From assembly GCA_947652605.1 (NCBI GenBank), contig OX393577.1, forward strand, positions 55,762,108 to 55,826,107: a DNA stretch of 64,000 bases, given 5' to 3'. Of this stretch, positions 56,756 to 64,000 are shown one piece after another. The notes below the pieces were generated by a model, which did not search any database, was not told where the DNA came from, and saw only the letters and a program-made list of their open reading frames with translations. The stretch comes from Elmis aenea. Lineage: Eukaryota > Arthropoda > Insecta > Coleoptera > Elmidae. Positions within the stretch are counted from its first letter, which is position 1, and every line of letters starts with the position of its first letter. The position numbers were made by a program, and so were the translations under genes.

Positions 56756-56929
56756 GTCTCCTTCCTCATATTGTTGCTGCGAGGAAGCAGCTATGCGCGA
56801 ATTATAGCGTTTAACAATAATTTTAAATAATTTAAAATTCAAGTACTTTAATATCTCGAAACAAGAACAAGTGAACTCATCTCGTCTTAAAAAAATACCG
56901 GCTCGTTTGTTTAAAATGGTTTTAAACAC

Positions 56930-57948
56930 TAGCTTTCGAATAACAATAACAAAAACTGTTTTCTTTTCCTGAAAAAGTTACGGAAACATCAGATAAGATT
57001 AGAATAGGCTTTGAAGTTTTTAAGTCCGTCAAATAAATATCTTTTATTAGTTTGTGTGGATAATTTATTTCAGTCGTGCCGCATTAATCTCACAAAAATA
57101 GTTTGTTTCTTTCGACAAAATTGTGTAATATTGATTTTAAGTTACAATTTGGTACTATTGGATGAAAAGATTTGCTCCAACAAGTTCTCGTGAATTTTCT
57201 ACGCCCTTGTTCCTCAAGTAATTACCATGACGACGAAAGTTTCGTGTAATAAACACTTTTATCGATGAAAAATAAATCTTGTTTATGTGTTTACCGCTGG
57301 TGTATTTAGAAAAATCGTGTATATGTAATGCAAACGCAGATTAAATGGAAACAGATTTGTTTTTTTTTTTATTTGCAAAAACCGATCAGTTTAGAACATC
57401 ATTTTTAGAAGTAGGAATGATTATTGACTTAATTAGAGCACAATAAATGATTTTAGTAATTATACGAACGACAGACAATGCACGTAAAGCACATTGTGTG
57501 TTCAAATGCAAATAATATGAACAAGTTTTGTTTTTTAAAATAGCAGAATTTGCATTTAGAAATTCTGAAAGATTGCTTATTGCAAGTTGACTTATAATCC
57601 ACGAGATGTTTTCGCAAAGTAAGTACAGTTTGGCTACTAAAAAAAAAACAAAATTTGTTCTATTATTTTCATTATATTCGCCATATCTTAACCCTTTGGT
57701 TCCTTGTGGTTTCACCGAGAAACCACCTTTCAAATAATTTATTATATGATACCCAGTGACCAAGCTTTAAAACCACTAAAGCTATTCTATGTCTTATAAC
57801 ACCATCTCTTGGCAAAAAGCAAAAGTTCGTACTAAAATAGGTCCGTATACCAAAATTTCATTTAAATGTTTTGCATGGTGTAAGTCGACTTGTCAAACAG
57901 TGGTAAATCGCAAGAAAATATTAAATTTTACGCAATTAGTGGATTGTA
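56930..57948. other. Non-coding stretch upstream of the candidate mini-exon
   Basis: No repeat termini seen. If the ATG at 57949 is real, its promoter and 5' leader would lie in the last few hundred bases here. Confidence 0.35.
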
Positions 57949-57955
57949 ATGGCTG
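57949..57955 (+). CDS. Candidate alternative first coding exon (ATGGCTG before GTAAGT)
   Basis: ATGGCTG is followed directly by GTAAGTAAAT, a consensus donor. Joined to the acceptor at 63979/63980, it reads M-A-G-K-N-V-T-L-P, open to the window's end. The exon contributes only seven coding bases, so chance cannot be excluded. It would give the downstream gene a proximal start about 6 kb from the acceptor instead of 55 kb. Confidence 0.35.
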
Positions 57956-58053
57956 GTAAGTAAATTTATCAGTGAATTATGATCAGGTGATAATTTGTTT
58001 ATGGATTTGCTTTTAAATTCGAAGTTATAAAAAATATTTATAAAAATATTTAA

Positions 58054-58300
58054 AGTGTGTTTCTTGTGCGCCACTGGTTATCTGATGAAACCACCGCTTT
58101 TGTTTCTATTATTGTAAAAAAAAAAATATGTTAATTTTAATTTATTTTAAGTTCATGAAGTGAATGATAATTTTTTTTTTATTGAAAAAAATTATTTTGG
58201 GTTCAAAGAAAATTTATTTATTATTAAATTATTAAACACCATAAAAAGGGAAAGTGTTTTTTTTTGTCCCAGTGGTTATCTGATGAAACCACCGACTTTT
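58054..58300 (+). repeat. Two diverged direct repeats of about 198 bp
   Basis: TGGTTATCTGATGAAACCACCG occurs from about 58075 and 58273 (20-base core TGGTTATCTGATGAAACCAC), with similar AAAGTGT before and a TTTCTATT tract after. The core is itself a small hairpin (TGGTT/AACCA). It lies just upstream of the LINE and is outside its target duplications, so it belongs to the target DNA. Confidence 0.65.
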
Positions 58301-58395
58301 TTTCTATTTAAAAAAAAATATATTACAAACAGATTTTTTTATTGTTCATGTTATGGTATTTTAAGTTAATAAAGTAAATATTTTTTTTCTTTTTA

Positions 58396-58405
58396 TCAAT
58401 AAAAC
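58396..58405 (+). repeat. Left target-site duplication of the LINE
   Basis: TCAATAAAAC here is repeated at 62197-62206, directly after the poly(A) tail. With the ambiguous preceding A the duplication is 11 bp. Confidence 0.85.
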
Positions 58406-59337
58406 ATAAACCACCACCAGTGGTTCTGAGCAATATAGAAGATTATACCGAAATAAATCAGGCCCTAAAGACCAGAAACTTGAACTTTAAAGCCAACTTA
58501 ATGAATAATAACCAATTAAAAATTAACGTTGATACCGAACTGGAATACAGAGAAGTAACAAACCTCATGAACGATGCCAAAATAGAATGGCACACGTATG
58601 AGAACAAACAAACAAGACCCATTAGAGTCATGGCTAGGAATTTGCACCCAACTTGCAAACCGGAAGACATCAAAGACGAACTAACAAGTAGAGGTTTCAA
58701 AATACTTGATGTAGTAAATAAAATCAGAAAAACTAAAGAACATGGCAGAGTGGTGACTACCCCACTTCCTTTGTTCATGCTGACCTTCGAAAATTCGGAA
58801 GAGATTAAAAAGATCTATGAAATACAATACCTATGCCATATGAGGATCAAAATCGAAGCACTCAAAAATAACAAATTAATCCCGCAGTGTAAGAGGTGTC
58901 AACGATATGGTCATACCCAGAGATTCTGCCAACGCGAAGCTAATTGCGTTAAATGTGCCGGCAAACACTTAACCACCGAATGCAGCAAACCAAAAAATGA
59001 TCCACCAAAGTGCTCCAACTGCGCAGAGGCCCACCCTGCAAATTATCGTGCCTGTTTAGTTGCAAAAGAACTTCAAAAGAGAAGAGATAACCTAATCAAC
59101 TCTAAGAAACCACAATATACCCAACAGAAAATATTTTCAAGCAAAAAAATTACCAATGAGGTATCATTTGCGCAAGCAGTCCAAGCTAGCAAAACCCAAC
59201 CTGGTCCAAAGCTAAATGAACAACAAACAATAATGCAGATGATGCAGAATTTGACAAATTTGATGAACAAATTCTCAGAAAGGCTGGACAGATTGGAAGC
59301 CAAGCACACTGGAACAGCAGCTCGAGGAACAAATTAA
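58406..59337 (+). CDS. LINE ORF1: Gag-like RNA-binding protein, N-terminally truncated
   Basis: The frame is open from the insertion boundary, reading KPPPVVLSNIEDYTEIN. There is no ATG there (the listed frame start at 58420 is GTG), so the true start was lost by truncation. The first internal ATG is at 58501. Counting from 58420: residues 67-145 form the conserved domain before zinc knuckles (PIRVMARNLHPTCKPEDIKD...). Three knuckles follow: C157-C160-H165-C170, C176-C179-H183-C188 and C198-C201-H205-C212. The tail is polar and ends in a coiled-coil-like MQNLTNLMNKFSERLDRLEA. It would bind the LINE RNA in a ribonucleoprotein. The stop TAA overlaps the ORF2 ATG by one base. As it stands, no normal start remains. 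Confidence 0.93.
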
Positions 59338-62000
59338 TGGACCAGCGTGAATTAAAAATAGCTACATGGAACGCAAATGGCATTCAGAATAGAAAAGAAG
59401 AAATAGAACTATTTTTAAACACACAAAATATCGATGTATGCCTCGTCTCGGAAACGCACTCAACAAATCAGTCCTACATAAAACTAACAGGCTACAAAAT
59501 TTACCAAACCACTCACCCCGATAACAAAGCGAAAGGAGGAAGTGCTATCATTATAAAAGATAATATCAATCATTATGAAGAGTGCCATATTCAAAGCGCA
59601 GAAATCCAGCTTACAGTGGTTGGAATTAAGTCCATCAAGCAAAAACTGACTATAGGTGCCTTATATTGCCCACCAAGATATAACCTTAAGAAATTAGATT
59701 ATAAAAACTTCCTGCGGCATATGGGCGACAGATTCATTTTGGGAGGCGACCTCAATGCGAAACACGTTGATTGGGGATCCAGGCTTACAACAACGAAGGG
59801 AAAAGAATTGAGAGAAGCCATTAGGGAAATGGGCTGTACCTATCACTCCACAGGTAAGCCAACCTACTGGCCCACAGATCTAAACAAAATTCCAGATCTT
59901 CTCGACTTCTTTATATCAAAAAGAGTTTCCCCAAACTTTATTGATATTGCAGAAAACTTTGACTTAGACTCTGATCACTCCGCAATAATTTTAACTCTGA
60001 GTGAAAAAATCATAAAAAAGGAGAACAGACCAACATTGGCAAACAAAACTACAGACTGGATGAACTTCAAAACAGAACTAGCAAATAAGATCAATTTAAA
60101 TATACAACTGCAAACTTTGGAGCAACTAGAAACAGAAGTGGAAAAGTTCAACAGTGTTATACAACAAGCGGCATGGAACAGCACCAAAGAGTACACTCAC
60201 AGATCAATAGCGAACAATTACCCCAAGGAGATCAAAGAACTGGTTAAGGAAAAAAGACGAGCAAGACGAAGATATCAACAAACAAGAGATCCCGCCGACA
60301 AAAATATACTTAATAACAAAACCCAACAACTCAAAAGGAAAATCCAAAAATTGAAAGAAGAGTCAATTAATAAGTTCTTGGAAAATCTAACAGCCGATAA
60401 AAAAACGGAATACTCATTATGGAAAGCAACGAGAAAACTTAAAAGGCCGATTACTCTATCTCCACCAATAAGAAAGCCAGATGGCACCTGGGCAAGAGAG
60501 AATAAGCAGAAAGCCGAAACTTTTGCCGATCACCTTGCCGAAATATTCAAATGTAACGACATCCACCCTGATGCCTATATACACGAAACTGAAAACGTTG
60601 AAGACACAGAAATTGAACTAGTAACTCCCAAAGAAGTGGCCAAAGAAATTAAGACCAACATAAATCCCAACAAAGCTCCAGGGTTTGATCTTATCACCGG
60701 TGAAATTTTGAAACAACTCCCAAAGAAAGGCATAGTCATGCTGACGTATTTAATAAATGCAGCGTTTAGACTTCGACACGTTCCTAGTTCCTGGAAAGTA
60801 GCAGAAGTTATCATGATACAAAAGCCAGGCAAACCACCAAATGAAGCCAAATCGTACCGGCCTATATCACTCTTACCGATCATCTCCAAGTTATTCGAGA
60901 AACTGTTTCTAAAGAGACTACAACCCGTAATAGAAAGGAAAAAGCTAATACCAAACCATCAATTCGGCTTTAGACACAGACACTCTACGATAGACCAAGT
61001 GCACAGGATAACGGACGTAATAGAAAAGGCACTAGAAGAAAAATTAATCTGCTCTACCATCTTTCTTGATGTGGCTCAAGCCTTCGATAGGGTTTCTCAT
61101 GAAGGACTGATACTGAAACTTAACAGAATACTACCAAAACATCATGTAGAACTGTTAATGTCGTACATATCAGGTAGATTTTTTAGAATAAAACAAGAAA
61201 ATGAATATTCTGCACTGAAAGAAGTGAAAGCAGGAGTCCCTCAAGGCAGCGTCCTGGGCCCAGTCCTCTACTTACTGTACACACATGATTTGCCGCAACT
61301 GCAAAACATTACAACAGCCACATTTGCAGATGATACTGCAATCATGGCAGTAGGTAAAGATACAGAAGAGGCAGCGATAAAACTGCAGAATGCATGTAAT
61401 AGAATCAGCAATTGGATGAGCGAGTGGAGTATAAAACTGAATGATCAAAAATCTTCTCACATATATTTTACGAATAAAAAAATTACACAAATTCCAATAA
61501 CGATTAATGGGAACGTCGTCCCGAATAAAACGACAGCCAAGTATTTAGGCATGACTCTCGACACGCGACTGAGGTGGAAGCCACATATAAAAATAAAAAA
61601 AGAAGAGCTAAGTATAAAATACAGAAAACTGTATTGGCTTCTAGGACGAAGATCCCAATTATCGATGTATAATAAAATTATTATCTATAACCAGATACTA
61701 AAACCTGTCTGGGTTTATGGCATACAGTTGTGGGGATGTGCCAAACAGTGCAACATCAAGAAAGTACAGGTATTCCAAAATAAAGTTCTTCGTAACGCAG
61801 TTGACGCGCCATGGTACGTAAGAAACAAGGACATTCATCGTGATCTCTGTATCCCAGAGGTATCTAGTGAAATCAAACGATTTGCAAAAAAACACGCAAC
61901 CCGACTGCAAAACCATATAAACCCAGAGGCACTACAACTGCTAGACAACCATGGGTTGGTCAGAAGATTAAAAAGACAAAAACCATTTGAACTTGTATAG
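59337..62000 (+). CDS. LINE ORF2: endonuclease and reverse transcriptase, intact
   Basis: 887 residues from ATG at 59337, which overlaps the ORF1 stop (TAATG); this suggests reinitiation after ORF1. The N-terminal apurinic-type endonuclease shows LKIATWNANGI (N13), VSETH (E39), GGDLNAKH (D138, N140) and SDHS (D213, H214). A Lys-rich linker (about 290-350) follows. The reverse transcriptase shows NKAPGFD (about 445), YRPISLL (508), FGFR.HSTIDQV (543), FLDVAQAFD (D578, D584), GVPQGSVLGP (633-642) and FADD (663-666). The C-terminus ends RRLKRQKPFELV, usual for Jockey relatives. All catalytic residues are present. It nicks target DNA and copies the LINE RNA there; it could also mobilise the SINE. 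Expression is doubtful because the element's own 5' promoter is missing. Confidence 0.96.
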   Translation: MDQRELKIATWNANGIQNRKEEIELFLNTQNIDVCLVSETHSTNQSYIKLTGYKIYQTTHPDNKAKGGSAIIIKDNINHYEECHIQSAEIQLTVVGIKSIKQKLTIGALYCPPRYNLKKLDYKNFLRHMGDRFILGGDLNAKHVDWGSRLTTTKGKELREAIREMGCTYHSTGKPTYWPTDLNKIPDLLDFFISKRVSPNFIDIAENFDLDSDHSAIILTLSEKIIKKENRPTLANKTTDWMNFKTELANKINLNIQLQTLEQLETEVEKFNSVIQQAAWNSTKEYTHRSIANNYPKEIKELVKEKRRARRRYQQTRDPADKNILNNKTQQLKRKIQKLKEESINKFLENLTADKKTEYSLWKATRKLKRPITLSPPIRKPDGTWARENKQKAETFADHLAEIFKCNDIHPDAYIHETENVEDTEIELVTPKEVAKEIKTNINPNKAPGFDLITGEILKQLPKKGIVMLTYLINAAFRLRHVPSSWKVAEVIMIQKPGKPPNEAKSYRPISLLPIISKLFEKLFLKRLQPVIERKKLIPNHQFGFRHRHSTIDQVHRITDVIEKALEEKLICSTIFLDVAQAFDRVSHEGLILKLNRILPKHHVELLMSYISGRFFRIKQENEYSALKEVKAGVPQGSVLGPVLYLLYTHDLPQLQNITTATFADDTAIMAVGKDTEEAAIKLQNACNRISNWMSEWSIKLNDQKSSHIYFTNKKITQIPITINGNVVPNKTTAKYLGMTLDTRLRWKPHIKIKKEELSIKYRKLYWLLGRRSQLSMYNKIIIYNQILKPVWVYGIQLWGCAKQCNIKKVQVFQNKVLRNAVDAPWYVRNKDIHRDLCIPEVSSEIKRFAKKHATRLQNHINPEALQLLDNHGLVRRLKRQKPFELV

Positions 62001-62173
62001 TGTAGGATAGTTTATTAGTGAAACAGAGTGCCATCTTCAGGACACCGATGGGTGAACTCTAGTATTAAGTAATCATTTCATCCTCATCAATTTCATTTTA
62101 TTACATTTCCATTTTATTATATAGAAAAATTAATGGTTGGCCCAGCCGGACCAGTATTAATCACTTACATCAT

Positions 62174-62206
62174 AAAAAAAAAAAAAAAAAAAAAAATCAA
62201 TAAAAC
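62174..62206 (+). repeat. Poly(A) tail and right target-site duplication of the LINE
   Basis: A run at 62174-62196 followed by TCAATAAAAC (62197-62206), the second copy of the sequence at 58396-58405. A long uninterrupted A tract supports a young insertion. Confidence 0.88.
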
Positions 62207-62231
62207 TTATTTTGGGAATCAAAGGGTTAAC

Positions 62232-62335
62232 CTACTTCTGGACATAGTTTTTACTAATATTGGTACATTTATCATAATAAGGCAACAGCTTCTGTATACC
62301 CTCCTCATAGAACAGGGCTGCCGCACTGCTCCTTG
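62232..62335 (-). pseudogene. Mariner transposase C-terminus, inverted fragment
   Basis: Minus strand reads LYEEGIQKLLPYYDKCTNIS then KNYVQK and TAG at 62232-62234, matching the FYxxGIQKLxxRxDKCxNxxGxYVEK end of mariner transposases. No more N-terminal part continues in frame; the partner fragment on the plus strand starts next to it. Confidence 0.75.
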
Positions 62336-62736
62336 CATGCCCTGCAAATTTTCAAGAACTGTTCTCAAACTCATTTTACTGGCAACAAATGAATCACCTT
62401 TCCTGCAGTCCAGACTAAGCGCCAAGTGACTTTTTATCCTACACTTTGCTGGCCAGCGTGTCTTCAACGATGATGACGTCAAAGCAGATCTGTTCTTTGA
62501 AGGTGGTGTACAGAAGCTGATGTCCCGTTCGAGTAAATCTTCCAATAAAGGTGGAAACTATAGGTTTGTTCACTGACTAGTTCATGTATCAATTTTGTTA
62601 TGTTGGAACAGCCGACTAAACCGTCCGGTGAACTATCAGAGACTGTGTCGGAACGCGATATTGATACTGCGCAAACTCTGATCGTTTACTGTACCGTGCA
62701 CATCGCTGTTGGAACAAACCTTATATGCAGAAGTAG
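62336..62736 (+). pseudogene. Mariner transposase C-terminal part, split by repeat FF
   Basis: Plus strand shows a degraded SPDLAPSDF motif (SPD-stop-APSDFL, about 62410), then in another frame FAGQRVFNDDDVKADLFFEG, GVQKLMSRSSKSSNKGGN, and after the FF insertion YMQK plus TAG at 62734-62736. It is a third acidic residue region plus C-terminus, pointing in the opposite direction to the fragment at 62232-62335. Confidence 0.7.
62561..62723 (+). mobile_element. Short repeat FF, copy 1, inserted in a mariner relic
   Basis: 163 bp bounded by TAGGTTTGTTC and GGAACAAACCTTA with TA at the junction. Removing it restores the mariner reading GGN-YMQK. The interior matches 42165-42322 closely. Non-coding; probably a MITE moved by a TA-targeting transposase. 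Confidence 0.75.
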
Positions 62737-62741
62737 GTTAA

Positions 62742-63464
62742 GGTGTGGCGAATCAAATAAAAATAATTTTTTGTTTTATTTTAATAAGCAAACGTAGGGT
62801 TTCCAAATTTCCGACATTTTGGAACCTTCGGGAATCGTGAATGGAAAATCGGGTTTCTCGGGAATTACGGATATCATCTTTTTTATTTACTATTCGTAGA
62901 ACACCATTTACAAAAGAACATAATAATTTGATTTAGAAGAGCTAAAATTTGCTGGCCATGTGATAGCATGTCTGGCTGCGTGGTTTTAAACCATTCCTTA
63001 AAGTTTTCCCTGGATTTTTTTCCGTACCTACTGGCAACATAACTGTTGGATCACGATAATTAGGAAAAAGTTCTAAGAGATGCATTGCGAGTAGTGTATT
63101 TATTTCGCATTATGAGTACTAGTGGGTTCAAAGAGATTTTTCCGATTTTCGATTTCTTTTGGGGATTTGAGAACGACAAAGCGTAAACAAATTCGAGGAA
63201 AGAAGGAATTTTCACCCTGAAACATTAACCAAACGGACTTACTCTCCGAATATGCTTAGTATAGGTATTACAAAAGTACCCTATTTTAAAATTAAAGTAT
63301 TGAGCAACATGTTCTATTATAACATTTTGTCTATCAGTCTTTCAAAACCTTATATAAATTTATGGAATAATGTACATTGCTAACTGCGCAGGGCAAACAG
63401 TGTGTATATTTTTTGTTTAAAATTTATTTAATAACAGCATCATAAAGTCTTAAAGTCTTAAAGT
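62742..63464. other. Non-coding; nothing supported
   Basis: End of the large intron. A TAGGGTTTCCAAATTTCCGA stretch near 62797 may be a worn element end. Short direct repeats of CTTAAAGT precede the next element. Confidence 0.4.
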
Positions 63465-63760
63465 CACATAGAAAAGTATTGTATTGTATTGTAGCGTAAT
63501 GCTAGCGTTCACATAAGCAAAGTAGTGGAATTGCCTTGCAAGCCGCGTTGCAAGACGTTGCAAACTCCAAGCTTCTTGCAATACCCCGTAACAAGAACCA
63601 ATCACAGTGATCTACGGATTAACCCTGCGTATGCGCAATGGCAATCGCCATTAGTGTACAAGTAGCTGGCGCTGCCACTATAATACCTCTATGTGAACGC
63701 TACTCTTGCAATACAATACAATACAATACAATATAATATAATGCAATTCTTTTCTATGTG
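63465..63760. mobile_element. MITE with CACATAGAAAAG termini and pentanucleotide arrays
   Basis: CACATAGAAAAGTATTG on the left and CAATTCTTTTCTATGTG on the right are inverted. Both ends carry arrays of ATTGT or ACAAT units, and GCGTTCACATA recurs inverted inside. It lies about 220 bp upstream of the acceptor at 63979. The right side seems to extend a few bases further (GAACGCAGCTTTA). Confidence 0.75.
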
Positions 63761-63979
63761 AACGCAGCTTTAGACTGCTATTCTGTTAACTTGCCGAGAT
63801 AGTTTTTGTATGAAACCATTAATTTTGTTAACAATATTTCGTATGATTATTATTTTAAAACAGCCATCATCTGGTCCCCTTGGTGTAAAATTAAACTGAC
63901 TTATCCCTGGCGAAAATGGCCCTAAAATTTGAAGGTACATATTTCTAGAATTGTAATTAATTATTTTATTTTTTTGCAG

Positions 63980-64000
63980 GTAAGAACGTCACTTTGCCGG
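63980..64000 (+). CDS. Start of the next exon of the plus-strand gene (runs off window)
   Basis: A strong acceptor (TTATTTTTTTGCAG) ends at 63979. The 21 exon bases seen are open in two frames. In phase 0, after the exon at 9085-9192, they read V-R-T-S-L-C-R; in phase 1, after the mini-exon at 57949, they read (G)-K-N-V-T-L-P. A second AG at 63983-63984 would join the first exon to N-V-T-L-P. The product is unknown. Confidence 0.6.

Larger units (their letters stand above)
58406..62196 (+). mobile_element. Jockey-like non-LTR retrotransposon, 5'-truncated
   Basis: The element starts inside ORF1 and runs through ORF2, a 173-bp 3' untranslated region and an A run at 62174-62196. Ten- to eleven-base duplications flank it. 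The missing 5' end is typical of incomplete target-primed reverse transcription. The 3' sequence ends without AATAAA near the tail. ORF2 has no stop or frameshift, so the insertion is probably young. Confidence 0.93.
9193..63979 (+). other. Inferred 54.8-kb first intron filled with nested transposons
   Basis: GT at 9193 and AG at 63979 delimit the interval between the first coding exon and the next credible acceptor, both on the plus strand. No other plus-strand exon with good flanking signals was found between them, except the mini-exon at 57949. Most of the interval with recognisable content is mobile DNA. That the two exons belong to one transcript is an inference from strand, phase and absence of alternatives. 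Confidence 0.5.

Noticed and set aside
57386..57763. 125-residue minus-strand ORF
   Set aside because: No recognisable domain, no upstream or downstream gene signals; probably chance.
62227..62741. piggyBac-like MITE (TTAA plus CCTACTTCTG inverted ends)
   Set aside because: The apparent ends are the QK-stop codons and following bases of two mariner C-terminal fragments in opposite directions; coding similarity explains the inverted repeat better.

Overview
The window looks like AT-rich nuclear DNA from an arthropod, most likely an insect. It has very large introns, a Jockey-like LINE, many Tc1/mariner and hAT-type elements, and no prokaryotic gene organisation. It is almost entirely intron and intergenic sequence; very little is host coding sequence. 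The species cannot be named from this sequence.

Host genes. (1) 1288-1581, minus strand: the last coding exon of an unrecognised gene, probably a small secreted precursor, with an AATAAA signal downstream. (2) A plus-strand gene. A coding first exon lies at 9085-9192 and a consensus acceptor at 63979/63980 opens an exon that runs off the window. If these join, the intron is about 54.8 kb. A second possible start exon (ATGGCTG before a perfect GTAAGT donor) lies at 57949-57955. (3) 37503-38063, minus strand: a 186-residue multi-spanning membrane ORF inside that intron, possibly a chemoreceptor-type exon or fragment.

The rest is a transposon deposit. A 5'-truncated Jockey-like LINE (58406-62196) keeps an undamaged 887-residue endonuclease/reverse transcriptase, a poly(A) tail and a direct repeat at both ends. 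Degraded transposases are present: mariner of the DUF4817 type (5430-6716; fragment 41777-42165), other mariner fragments (56405-56755, 62232-62736) and Tc1 (18010-18560). LINE C-terminal remnants lie at 18780-19850 and 48360-48480. A tRNA-derived SINE with a perfect B box lies at 16961-17232. More than a dozen short non-autonomous hAT-type elements occur, several with exact 8-bp target duplications; one family of five copies is built from GGAGC repeats. There are also many long fold-back elements that begin CAGGGTG or a similar motif and are flanked by TA.

The most unusual structure is in the fold-back elements at 24973-27302 and 48743-50155. Elements are nested up to four deep. In three independent cases the inner element sits at the central TA of a nearly perfect palindrome formed by the outer element. 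This suggests insertion into palindrome tips (cruciforms), or growth by a palindrome-forming mechanism.

Coordinates of repeats were read by eye. Ends with exact target duplications are reliable to the base; the others are approximate.
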